Below are positions 17,119 through 25,759 of a DNA stretch of 36,306 nucleotides, piece after piece (within the stretch, counting starts at the first letter, position 1; each line of letters starts with the position of its first letter). The DNA comes from Dehalococcoidia bacterium (GTDB lineage: Bacteria; Chloroflexota; Dehalococcoidia; Lucifugimonadales; Lucifugimonadaceae), in contig SHXW01000023.1 of the NCBI GenBank assembly GCA_009693115.1, positions 1 to 36,306 on the forward strand, written 5' to 3'. The position numbers were made by a program, and so were the translations under genes. Under the pieces are notes generated by a model that saw only the letters and a program-made list of their open reading frames with translations, had not been told where the DNA came from and did not search any database.

Positions 17119-17772
17119 TCACACGCCTCCCGCCCAGTCGAGCATCTTCAGCCCTGCTTCGAATTCCCGCGCTCCTCCGTGCGATGGATGTCTCACCCGA
17201 ACGTGTCTGATGCCGAGGGCGCTGAGGGCTTCGTCCGCGCTGCGCCCAACTGCTACCGGCTCCACATTTGGAAACAGGCCCAGAAGCGCGTCGAGCCACG
17301 CTGACCCCAGCGTCACTTCCCTAACCAGCAACCGCCTGTTCGTGTACGCCGCCGCACCGTGCGGATGGAATGGCACCGCGTTCCATGTCAACGGCGGCGG
17401 AGCGTCACCGAGACACCCGGACAGGACGCGCCAGAAAATGGTCGCTGTTGCCTCTCGCCGGTAAGCGGCGCCCTCTGGAGATTCGAAACCCGAGGCCGAA
17501 CCGAAGATGCCCCAGGGGTCTTGCCAATCATCCAGCAGCACCGACAGGGAGGCGAATGGCACGCCCGTAATTGCCGCGCCCCGGTACCCCGGTGCCTCGC
17601 CTAGCAGGAGCAACGTCCTGTCCAAGCGGTCCCGGTTCGACATGAACACGGTCAGGTTATGTGCAGCACAGGCTGATGAATACGGGTTCCGGAACCCCGG
17701 AGGGGCCGGTGCCTCAACCAGTGACTGCACGAACCGGCGCACTGGTGGGAAGACATGCAATTTCGCGGGCAT
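17119..17772 (-). CDS. Uracil-DNA glycosylase superfamily protein
   Basis: The 217-residue product has the first UDG-superfamily motif in the form LLLGEAPGYRGAAITGVPF and a C-terminal VRHPSHGGAREF, in place of the HPSP motif 2. A TWNAVPFHPHG block marks the central strand. This corresponds to a divergent UDG-like family (GEAPGxxG type) that is related to, but not the same as, families 1-5. Removal of damaged bases is therefore plausible but unproven. It converges on ruvB (12 bp apart), a suggestive repair neighbourhood, and is 27 bp downstream of the ABC exporter operon on the same strand. Confidence 0.75.
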   Translation of the reverse strand: MPAKLHVFPPVRRFVQSLVEAPAPPGFRNPYSSACAAHNLTVFMSNRDRLDRTLLLLGEAPGYRGAAITGVPFASLSVLLDDWQDPWGIFGSASGFESPEGAAYRREATATIFWRVLSGCLGDAPPPLTWNAVPFHPHGAAAYTNRRLLVREVTLGSAWLDALLGLFPNVEPVAVGRSADEALSALGIRHVRVRHPSHGGAREFEAGLKMLDWAGGV

Positions 17773-17799
17773 CGCGCCTCAATGGCTGACCGCCCTGCC

Positions 17800-19713
17800 C
17801 TACGTCCCGGTCTTCATGCTCGACACGGCCTGTTTGACAAGGTCATCAGGGATGTCATCGAAGGATGAGTAGTTCAGCGAGTACAGTCGGGCGTACAGGC
17901 CGCGCTTGTCCATAAGCTGGTCGTGCCTGCCCTCTTCAATGATCATGCCATCCTGGAGCACGATGATCCGATCCGCGCCGCGGATGGTCGCCAGACGGTG
18001 CGCTATGACCACTCCCGTGCGGCCTTCAAGAAGTGTCTTCAGCGCTCGCTGTATCTGCATCTCCGTATAGGAGTCGATCGACGCCGTAGCCTCGTCCAGC
18101 ACGAGTATCTTCGCATCGGCAACGATAGCCCTGGCGAACGAGACGAGTTGCCTCTGGCCGAGCGATAGGTTGCCTCCCCGCTGCTCTAATACCGTGTCAT
18201 AACCCTGAGGCAACTTCAGGATGAATTCGTGCGCGCCGACCGCCGTCGCCGCCGTCTCCACCTGCTCCCGCGTGGCGCTGTCCTTGTTATAGCGGATGTT
18301 GTCGTACACCGTGCCGGAGAAGAGGTACGGGTCCTGCAGCACCATCGCCACCTGGTGGCCGAGGGACTCCTGGGTCACGTCCCGGACGTCATGCCCGCCT
18401 ACAAGTATCTGGCCCTCCCAGATGTCATAGAACCTGTGCAGGAGCGCGGTGCAGCTCGTCTTGCCGGATCCGGTCGGGCCAACGAGTGCCACTGTCTCTC
18501 CGGGCTTCACCTTGAACGATATGCCCTTCAGCACTGGCTGGTCCTTGTAGTAGCCAAACGTGACGTTCTTGAACTCGATCGATGGATCGATGTCCTTCAT
18601 GACCAGCGCGCCCGGCTTGTCCTTTACGTCCACTGGCACATCCAGCACCTCGAAGATGCGCTGCCCGGACGCCATTGCCCGCTGCAGCACGTTGTAGTGC
18701 ATCGTCAACGCGCGGATCGGTTCGAAGAAGCGCTGCACATACAGGATGAACATGACCATGACGCCGATTTCGAGTTCGTCATGCAGTACCCACGTCCCGC
18801 CCACGACGATGACTACGGCGAGAGCGCCGCCTGTAAGCAGGTCAACGATGGGGATGAGGACCTGGCCAATCTTCGTCGCCCAAAGCTGCGCCTGCAGGTT
18901 GTCCTTGGTCAGTTCGTCATAAAACTCCAGGTTCACACGCTCGCGCACAGCACCCTGCACGACTCGTACGCCGTTCACGTTCTCATTCAGCGCCCCGTGC
19001 ATGATCGAACTGGTGACTCGGGCGCGCAGGAATGCCTTCTTGGCGAACGGCAGCCAGACGATTCGGACCAGGAAGAGAGACGGCACAACGGCCAGACAAA
19101 GAACGCCCAGCCTCCAGTCAAATATCAACAGGACGACGGTGATGCCCAGCAGGGTGACGAGGTCGCCAATGGCGTAGACCGACGTCTCCAGAAACTCCTG
19201 AAGGGACGCCACATCACCCTGGAGGCGCGACATGAGCCGACCTACCTCCGTCTTGTCCATGAAGGAAAGGGAGACCCGCTGCAAGTGGGCGTACATGGCG
19301 CCCCGGAGATCGAAGAGGAGCTTCTGTGCAACACGTGCTACGACGAGATCCTGCACCCATGTGAACAGGAAGTTCAGGGTCACAAACCCGGCCAGGATAC
19401 CGACGATGATGGCCAGGAGCCGCCTGTCACCCCCTGCGGAGATGGCATGGTCGATCCCGAAGCGGACGAGGATTGGGAAGGCGAGCGAACTGCCCGTAGC
19501 CGCCAGCACTGCCAGGATGGCAATGATCAACTGCCGCCGGTACGGCTTGAGGAACGAGATGAACCGCGAGAAGACCCGGCCGTCGAATGTGACGCCAAAT
19601 ACCTGCTCGCCCTGTGTGCGGCGCGCCAGGGCGGCCGCCCGGCGGCGCTTCACAGCCTCCGCAGGGGTCAGCCGCGGCGGAAGTTCCGGTGTTGTTTCTG
19701 TCCGTGTTGTCAT
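17800..19713 (-). CDS. Heterodimeric ABC exporter, subunit with the catalytic Walker B glutamate
   Basis: The 637-residue half-transporter has an N-terminal six-helix exporter domain (about 60-345) and a C-terminal ATPase. Walker A is GPTGSGKT (412-419), the Q-loop is LQDPYLF, and the signature is LSLGQ (516-520), altered from LSGGQ. Walker B is ILVLDE with catalytic Glu541, and the switch residue is His572. Its partner just upstream shows the reverse pattern. The two are adjacent (134 bp) in one direction and should form an asymmetric multidrug or lipid exporter like LmrCD, TM287/288 or BmrCD. The extended basic N-terminus (about 50 residues) precedes the first helix. Substrate unknown. Confidence 0.93.
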   Translation of the reverse strand: MTTRTETTPELPPRLTPAEAVKRRRAAALARRTQGEQVFGVTFDGRVFSRFISFLKPYRRQLIIAILAVLAATGSSLAFPILVRFGIDHAISAGGDRRLLAIIVGILAGFVTLNFLFTWVQDLVVARVAQKLLFDLRGAMYAHLQRVSLSFMDKTEVGRLMSRLQGDVASLQEFLETSVYAIGDLVTLLGITVVLLIFDWRLGVLCLAVVPSLFLVRIVWLPFAKKAFLRARVTSSIMHGALNENVNGVRVVQGAVRERVNLEFYDELTKDNLQAQLWATKIGQVLIPIVDLLTGGALAVVIVVGGTWVLHDELEIGVMVMFILYVQRFFEPIRALTMHYNVLQRAMASGQRIFEVLDVPVDVKDKPGALVMKDIDPSIEFKNVTFGYYKDQPVLKGISFKVKPGETVALVGPTGSGKTSCTALLHRFYDIWEGQILVGGHDVRDVTQESLGHQVAMVLQDPYLFSGTVYDNIRYNKDSATREQVETAATAVGAHEFILKLPQGYDTVLEQRGGNLSLGQRQLVSFARAIVADAKILVLDEATASIDSYTEMQIQRALKTLLEGRTGVVIAHRLATIRGADRIIVLQDGMIIEEGRHDQLMDKRGLYARLYSLNYSSFDDIPDDLVKQAVSSMKTGT

Positions 19714-19847
19714 GTCTTTGGGAGTTATCCGGTCTTGTTCGTGCCCCGCTCCTCTCCGGAGGGGGAATGCTCGCCAGAAGGCCCGGCCACGCTCTCCCCT
19801 TCAGGTTCAAGCACCGCCTCCGGCCGCGCCATGGCTACTGGCACCTG

Positions 19848-21791
19848 TTACGGCGACTGCCCGCCCGCCACAGCCCCGTCATCGGGAGCGCCGACCATGG
19901 CCTTGATCGAATACTTTTCACCCAGCTCCTGCGATGGTTTGATCTGGAGTTCGTATAGGTCGTGATATCTGCCGCCTTGCTTAAGCAGTTCCCCATGCGA
20001 TCCGCGCTCGATTATCCGCCCCTTGTCGATGAACAGTATCTCGTTGCAGTTCATGAGCGATGACAAGCGGTGGGAGATGATTATCACCGTCGTGTCCTTC
20101 ATCACGTCCTTGAGAGCGGCCCGTATGCGGTTTTCCGTGGCGGCGTCTATGGCTGCCGTGGAGTCGTCAAAGATGAGGATGGCCGGGTGGAGCATGACGC
20201 TCCGCGCGATGGACATGCGCTGCCTCTGCCCGCCCGAGAGCGAGACACCTCGCTCTCCGACGACGGTGTCATACCCTCCTGGGAGCCTCTTTATATAGTT
20301 GTCCAGCTGCGCCCTGCCCGTAGCCTGCTCTACCGCTTCCTGCGGAACGGACGGGTCCGAGTAAGCCACGTTTTCAAAGACCGTGGTCGTGAATAGGAAC
20401 GTGTCCTGCTGGACGACGCTTACCGAGTGGCGCAGAGACTCCAGTGTCACGTCCCTGATGTCCTGACCATCGATCGTGACCCGCCCGCCGGTCACGTCAT
20501 AAAAACGCGGCACCAGATGAGCAATGGTTGACTTGCCAGAACCAGGGGGGCCGACTATGCCTATCGTGTGGCCGGGGCCGGCTTCAAAGGTTATGTCTTC
20601 AAGGAACCGCTCGCCACGAAAGCCGAAGTAGACGTTCTCGAACCTGAGTGTCTTCGTGGAAAGGCGGACCGGCTTCGCGTTGGGCTTGTCCTGAATGTCT
20701 GGCACCATGTCCAGGGTTTCGAACACGCGCTCGCCTGAGCTTGAGGCGCGTGCATACGAGTTAACAACGAAGCCCAGTTGACGCACCGGGTTCATCATCA
20801 GGCCCATGAAGGCCAAGAACGCAGTCAACTGGCCCAGAGTCAGGGTGCCGTCAATGACGCGCAACCCTCCGAACCAGAGCATCCCTGCCCATGAAAGCAG
20901 GAATGCGTACTGAATCACAACATCGTTGCGGACGCGGACGCTGATGGCCTGGTTAATGCGCGTGAGTGAATCGTCCGAGATCGCTTCGAACTTCCTGATC
21001 TCATGGTCCTGCGCTGCGAACGCACGCACGACCCGGATCCCGCCCAGGTTCTCCTCCATGGCGCGCGTCAGGATCGCCAGCCTCTCCTGGATGTCATTCC
21101 AGAGGACGCGTAGTTTGATGCGTGTGACCACCGCCCTCCACGCTACGAACGGGACGAATGACATGCCCACCAGGCCCAGCACGAGGTCCGCGCTGAGGAG
21201 CATGTACGCGCCGACGATGACGAGCACGATGATGAAGACCGTACGGAAGATGCCGCCGGGATAGAACTGACGCACAAACTCGATGTCCAAGATTCCCAAC
21301 GTCATCAGGTCGCCTACATGCGCGCGATCGTGGTACTTGAAACTCTGGCGCTGCAGCTTTTCATAGAACTGCATCCTCAAATCGAACGCGACCTTCTGAG
21401 CGATGATCTCCGAAAGGTTGGTGTGAACCATCGCCCCGAGGCCGCGGAGGACACTCACGATGACAAGCAGGATGGCGGTGAGGATAAGGGCGTGCCGGGC
21501 CGCATCGTACGAGGCAGCCTCGCCGGTCGCGAGAGCGCGGGCATTGTCCACGGCATGGCCGAGGATCGTTGGAATCCAGAGCTGAAAGGCCACGGAGACG
21601 ATAATGGCGATGACCGTGAAGGCCGAGAGCCAGCGATACTGCAGGCCCAGCCTAGTGATCCGCCAGATGACTCCAGTGTCTATCCGGACCTTTTGCTCAC
21701 CGTTTTCCTGGGCGGCGGCCGGTGTGGCTACGCCGGGGGCAGTACCGGGCCGTCCTACAGTGCTTGTCGCCGTGGGATTACCTCTTAACAC
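19848..21791 (-). CDS. Heterodimeric ABC exporter, subunit with the degenerate Walker B
   Basis: The 647-residue half-transporter has a six-helix domain (about 55-345) and an ATPase. Walker A is GPPGSGKS (414-421), the Q-loop is VQQDTFLF, and the signature is an intact LSGGQ (518-522). Walker B is ILIFDD, in which the catalytic Glu is replaced by Asp543. His574 is the switch residue. Paired with the next subunit, this gives one consensus site (its LSGGQ with the partner's Glu541) and one degenerate site (its Asp543 with the partner's LSLGQ), as expected for heterodimeric exporters. The start at the GTG 21791 is uncertain; the first 35 residues are low-complexity. Confidence 0.92.
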   Translation of the reverse strand: MLRGNPTATSTVGRPGTAPGVATPAAAQENGEQKVRIDTGVIWRITRLGLQYRWLSAFTVIAIIVSVAFQLWIPTILGHAVDNARALATGEAASYDAARHALILTAILLVIVSVLRGLGAMVHTNLSEIIAQKVAFDLRMQFYEKLQRQSFKYHDRAHVGDLMTLGILDIEFVRQFYPGGIFRTVFIIVLVIVGAYMLLSADLVLGLVGMSFVPFVAWRAVVTRIKLRVLWNDIQERLAILTRAMEENLGGIRVVRAFAAQDHEIRKFEAISDDSLTRINQAISVRVRNDVVIQYAFLLSWAGMLWFGGLRVIDGTLTLGQLTAFLAFMGLMMNPVRQLGFVVNSYARASSSGERVFETLDMVPDIQDKPNAKPVRLSTKTLRFENVYFGFRGERFLEDITFEAGPGHTIGIVGPPGSGKSTIAHLVPRFYDVTGGRVTIDGQDIRDVTLESLRHSVSVVQQDTFLFTTTVFENVAYSDPSVPQEAVEQATGRAQLDNYIKRLPGGYDTVVGERGVSLSGGQRQRMSIARSVMLHPAILIFDDSTAAIDAATENRIRAALKDVMKDTTVIIISHRLSSLMNCNEILFIDKGRIIERGSHGELLKQGGRYHDLYELQIKPSQELGEKYSIKAMVGAPDDGAVAGGQSP

Positions 21792-22130
21792 GCCGGGCGC
21801 TCGAGGCCGTGCTCGCAGGCTATGAACAGCCTGCTCCGCTCGCGCCCATGGTATTTGGGCGGAACAGGCGGCGAGCTCCGAATGCCCAACTCACGCTGTC
21901 CCGCATTATTGTCTCTTCAGCGGCGCGGCCTGCGCGAAACATCGGCGGGCCACACGTCGAGCAAGTATAGTCCCGCACCAGCCTGCCCGTGAGGAAGGCC
22001 ACGTTAACGATGGGCCGCCGCACCGTCCCCACGTTCGCGGAAAGCCGGTCCGCGAACAGGGGCGGCTGGTAAACTCGCGTCCATCGTCTCTTGTTACCGC
22101 CAGCCATCCCGCCGCTCTGGATGCAATTAC
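21792..22130. other. Divergent intergenic region between ABC exporter and rimI
   Basis: This stretch holds no recognisable gene. On the minus strand a TATACT hexamer at 21969-21964 could be the -10 box of the exporter operon, but no good -35 lies at the right distance. A frame of 120 codons on the minus strand has no family resemblance and is probably chance. Confidence 0.5.
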
Positions 22131-22868
22131 ATGGCCCACGTTTCCGCAGTAAGGATCCTCCGTGAGCCTGATGCAGTGGCATCCGGCCATGCGGTCGCCG
22201 CAGATCTGAATCCGTTCAACCTGCGCGTCGCCACACCCGCGGACGTTCCTACGCTTGAAAACCTTGAACGAGAGACGTTCCCCACGATGGAAATCGTGAC
22301 GCCCTTCAAGACCGAAGTCAGCAAGTCGGCTGCCCTTTATCTGGTCGCATCAAGGCAGTTCAGCCCTGAGGAGCGGCAGGAGCAGCGCCGGCAGGCCTTC
22401 GAAGGTGGCTGGCTCATCGGCCCATTGAGGCGGTTATTGAACTGGGCGTTCTTCGAAAGGATTGGAAACGGGTGGAAGCCGGCTACAAACGAACATATCG
22501 CCGGGGTCATCGGGCTGTGGTTTGTCCTGGACGAATGCCACGTCGTGATCGTCGCCTCCCGGCTGACAGAGCGCAGGCGTGGTGTGGGCGAGCTCCTGCT
22601 GATAGCGGCAATGGAGGCTGCCCTCAGGCGCAGGTCGCGCATCGTCACTCTGGAAGTGAGGGCATCCAACGAAGCGGCGCGGTCGCTCTACCGGAAATAC
22701 GGATTTCAGGATGTGGGAGTGCGAAAACGCTACTACGCCGACAATAATGAGGACGCCGTCATCATGACCACCCCGCCTATCCAGAACGGGGACTATCGCG
22801 AAGTATTTGAGGACCAGGTCCGCAATCACGCGGCCCGGTGGGGCAAGACGGCGCGGGCGATCCCGTAG
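22131..22868 (+). CDS. rimI: GNAT acetyltransferase, RimI-like (ribosomal protein S18-alanine N-acetyltransferase)
   Basis: The C-terminal half is a clear GNAT domain: VVIVASRLTERRRGVGELLLIAAMEAA carries the acetyl-CoA loop (R-R-x-G-V-G). EVRASNEAARSLYRKYGF and VRKRYYADNNEDAVIM are the RimI landmarks. RimI acetylates the N-terminal alanine of ribosomal protein S18. At 245 residues it is about 90 longer than E. coli RimI. The extra length is an N-terminal 33 residues and an insertion between the first strands (about 67-120), rich in charged residues and including a hydrophobic LLNWAFFERIG. The true start may be internal, because the conserved domain begins at LRVATPADVPTLENLE. Confidence 0.85.
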   Translation: MAHVSAVRILREPDAVASGHAVAADLNPFNLRVATPADVPTLENLERETFPTMEIVTPFKTEVSKSAALYLVASRQFSPEERQEQRRQAFEGGWLIGPLRRLLNWAFFERIGNGWKPATNEHIAGVIGLWFVLDECHVVIVASRLTERRRGVGELLLIAAMEAALRRRSRIVTLEVRASNEAARSLYRKYGFQDVGVRKRYYADNNEDAVIMTTPPIQNGDYREVFEDQVRNHAARWGKTARAIP

Positions 22869-22972
22869 TTTGGACTCCCGGTCTATCTTGCGTCAGAACC
22901 ACCCCACAAGCGTTTATTGATCCAGCTGAAAGCGCCCGTAATCTCACGGTGCTTTCCGGGAGGAACCGGCCC

Positions 22973-24703
22973 TTGTCAGTCCGAACATCTCTGGTCCGTA
23001 CCGCGCTCTTTCCCATAGTCATGGCTGCCGCGGCCATGGCAGCCTCCTGCTCGGCAGATACGGCGGCCACACCTGCCAAGCCGTCGGCGGCGTCCACCGC
23101 CATTGCCGGAGCCGCTCCCACACGCTCTGCCCTCCCCTCCACACCTGCGCCTACGCCCACACAAGCGCAAGTCCCACCGACGCCCGCTCCCAAACGCGGC
23201 GGCACCCTGAAAATTGCCCAGTCGGCAGACCCCACCTCCTGCGATCTCCACTCGTCCCGGGCTTCGGGCTACGTTTCCGTACACACCTGCAACCCCTTGC
23301 TGTCCCAGATAGTCCGCAACCCGGGGAGAGACCACGCGTTAATCGAACCGGACCTGGCTGTTTCGTGGTCTTCCAGCGGCGACGGCGTCAGTTGGGAGTT
23401 CAAGCTTCGCCCCGGCGCGCAATGGCATGACGGTTCGACGGTGACAGCCGGTGACCTGAAGTTCTCACTCGACCGGATCATCGCGCCGCCTGCCTCCGTC
23501 CAAATCGGGCGCGCCGCCGCCTTTGCTCGCTACGTGACAAAGACCGAGTCTGTCGAGGCAATTGACGCCGTGACGCTCCGGATCCGGACTGACTACCCTG
23601 CGGCGGCGTTCATGGCGACTCTGGCCAGCGTGTACGTCTCGATCTACCCAAAGGCGGCGGTCGAGAAATTGAACCCGCCGTCGCCCGTGGCTTTCATGTC
23701 GGTCATCGGCAGCGGTCCATTCAAGGCAACCGCCGCCGTGCGAGGGTCGTCATACAAGCTCACGCGCTTTGACGCCTACTACGAGCCAGCGCTGCCCTAC
23801 CTGGATGAAGTTCAGTTCCTGATCATGCCGGAACCAGCAGTGCGCATGGCCGCGCTTAAGTCGCACTCCATAGACACCATCGCGATAGTCACGGACCCCG
23901 AAGCTGAGACCCTCAGCAGGGACCTCGCCGGCAAAGTGTCCATATTCGCCTCACCTTCGGCAGGAGGCAGCACCGTGCAGATGAACGTGGCACGCGCTCC
24001 CTTTGATAACCCCGCCGTGCGCCGCGCCGTCAACCTGGCAATCTCGCGCGCCGATGCCAGCCTGGCCCTGGGCGAAGGCCTGTCCGGCGCTGTCATGATG
24101 CCCGGTGGAGCGTGGGCACTGTCCACTCAGGAGGTCGCGAAGCTGCCCGGTTCCGGGGACGGCGCGGCCAACCGCGCCGAAGCAAAGAAACTGCTCGCAC
24201 AGGCCGGGTTCGAAAACGGGTTCGATGTGAAGATGCAAGTGCGCGCCGACCCGTTCGCACAGACGCTCGCTGATTTCGCAGCAGGTCAGCTCAGACAGGT
24301 GGGCATCCGCGCCGAGGTGGTCCCGACCGAGCCCGGCGCATACCAGACGCTGGTCGTCAAGCACGACTTCGCCATGCTCGCCCACAGCCACTCCTTCGCC
24401 ATGGACGAGCCGGACGCTGTCCTATTCGACAACTATTCATGCACCGGGTTCGAAAACTACCCCGGACTGTGCGACCCAGGCATCGAAGAGATGCTCCAGA
24501 AGCAGAGCAGGGAGCTTGACCGGTCAAAACGGAAGGCTCTGGTGGATGAGCTGCAACGCAGGATCTGGGACGCTGATGCCAAGGTCTGGTTCCAATGGAC
24601 CATCCGCCGCACGCCTGTCTGGTCCAACGTTCACGGCATGGAGCCGGGCGGCCCCAGCCTGTATCAGGGCCGCAGGCTGGAGCGGGTGTATCTCGAACCG
24701 TAG
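22973..24703 (+). CDS. ABC transporter substrate-binding lipoprotein, family 5 (peptide/nickel type)
   Basis: The product is the extracytoplasmic binding component of an oligopeptide/dipeptide/nickel-type importer. I place the start at the TTG 22973, because GGGAGG (22958-22963) lies 9 nt upstream. This gives a lipoprotein signal with basic residues, a hydrophobic core and lipobox AASC (Cys26). A Thr/Pro/Ala-rich linker of about 50 residues follows, then the SBP_bac_5 domain. Landmarks are GGTLKIAQSADPTSCDLH, EPDLAVSWSSSGDGVSWEFKLRPG and WHDGSTVTAGDLKFSLDR. The product is about 576 residues. A longer frame from 22838 lacks a ribosome site and overlaps rimI. Two permease genes follow; the ligand cannot be told. 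Confidence 0.92.
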   Translation: MSVRTSLVRTALFPIVMAAAAMAASCSADTAATPAKPSAASTAIAGAAPTRSALPSTPAPTPTQAQVPPTPAPKRGGTLKIAQSADPTSCDLHSSRASGYVSVHTCNPLLSQIVRNPGRDHALIEPDLAVSWSSSGDGVSWEFKLRPGAQWHDGSTVTAGDLKFSLDRIIAPPASVQIGRAAAFARYVTKTESVEAIDAVTLRIRTDYPAAAFMATLASVYVSIYPKAAVEKLNPPSPVAFMSVIGSGPFKATAAVRGSSYKLTRFDAYYEPALPYLDEVQFLIMPEPAVRMAALKSHSIDTIAIVTDPEAETLSRDLAGKVSIFASPSAGGSTVQMNVARAPFDNPAVRRAVNLAISRADASLALGEGLSGAVMMPGGAWALSTQEVAKLPGSGDGAANRAEAKKLLAQAGFENGFDVKMQVRADPFAQTLADFAAGQLRQVGIRAEVVPTEPGAYQTLVVKHDFAMLAHSHSFAMDEPDAVLFDNYSCTGFENYPGLCDPGIEEMLQKQSRELDRSKRKALVDELQRRIWDADAKVWFQWTIRRTPVWSNVHGMEPGGPSLYQGRRLERVYLEP

Positions 24704-24784
24704 GCAGAGGCGCAGTGCCGCCGGACCGCTTGGATTCTGACAAGACACTCGTGCCCGTGACAAACGTCCGAGATCTGGACAGCG

Positions 24785-25759
24785 GTGAGGGTCAGGCCAT
24801 TGTTTGCCTACATATCCGGCAGGCTCGCGCTGTCTCTCGTGACGCTGTGGCTCGTGAGCGTCGCGGCATTCGTACTGATGCGCGTCGCTCCAGGGGACGC
24901 CGCTACAGCCTCGCTCGCTCTTTCTCCGGGCGAAGCGTCGCTATCCCTGGATCAGCTTGAGCGGCGCCGGCACGAGCTCGGACTCGACAGGCCGTACGTC
25001 GTCCAGTACGTGGACTGGATGGGAGACCTGCTTAGGCTGGACCCCGGAAGATCTGCCGCCAGCGGCCTGCCCGTGATCAGCGAAGTGAGGCCGCGCCTCG
25101 GCGTGACCATGGAACTCGCAACCATAACCCTGGCCATGGTCGCCGTCCTCGGGGCCGGGTCCGGCCTCCTGGCCGCAGCGGCACGCGGCGGGTGGGTTGA
25201 CGTGTTTGTGCGCGCCTTTGCACTGATCGGCCTGTCTACACCGGCCTTCTGGATGGGGCTCATCGCGATTATCGCTCTGGCCTCATGGGCGAATGTGTTC
25301 GTGGCGGCGAGCTTCACGCCGCTCTGGGAGGACCCCTGGGTGAATCTGCAGGCTGTCCTGCCTGCCGCCGCAGTGCTGGCCGTGCGGCCGGCGGCGCTCG
25401 TCGCCAGAGTGGCACGTTCGACAGTCTCGGAGACGCTCTCTCAGGACTTCATCAGAGCGGCGCGTGCCCGTGGACTGAACGAGGCGGCGGTGCTGTGGAG
25501 GCACGCGTTCAGGGCGGCCGCTCTTCCCGTGGTGACGGTGATTGGAGTCGAGGCGCTGTTTCTGCTCGGCGGCGCGGTAGCTGTCGAGCAAGTGTTCGGC
25601 CTGCCTGGCATCGGGCGAGCGCTCGTCGCAGGCGTGATCGAACGAGACTACCCGCTGGTGCAGTTCCTGCTTGTTCTGTTCGGCGCGTTCGCGGTGGCGG
25701 TCAGCCTGGTTGTTGACGTCACCTGTGCATGGCTTGACCCGAGGTTGAGGGCCGTATGA
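24785..25759 (+). CDS. ABC importer permease, DppB/OppB type
   Basis: The 324-residue membrane protein has the N-terminal FAYISGRLALSLVTLWLVSVAAFVLMRVAPGD motif of the first permease of peptide importers. Several helices and the EAA loop (ARARGLNEAAVLWRHAFRAAALPVVT) follow, then a C-terminal GLPGIGRALVAGVIERDYPLVQ and WLDPRLR ending. GTG at 24785 is the first start in frame; a TTG at 24800 with GAGG about 10 nt upstream is an alternative. It overlaps the next permease by four bases (ATGA), so the two are translationally coupled. Confidence 0.93.
   Translation: MRVRPLFAYISGRLALSLVTLWLVSVAAFVLMRVAPGDAATASLALSPGEASLSLDQLERRRHELGLDRPYVVQYVDWMGDLLRLDPGRSAASGLPVISEVRPRLGVTMELATITLAMVAVLGAGSGLLAAAARGGWVDVFVRAFALIGLSTPAFWMGLIAIIALASWANVFVAASFTPLWEDPWVNLQAVLPAAAVLAVRPAALVARVARSTVSETLSQDFIRAARARGLNEAAVLWRHAFRAAALPVVTVIGVEALFLLGGAVAVEQVFGLPGIGRALVAGVIERDYPLVQFLLVLFGAFAVAVSLVVDVTCAWLDPRLRAV

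Noticed and set aside
18229-19965. Long plus-strand frame antisense to the ABC exporter
   Set aside because: It is a codon-bias shadow; the opposite strand encodes a clear ABC half-transporter with all motifs.
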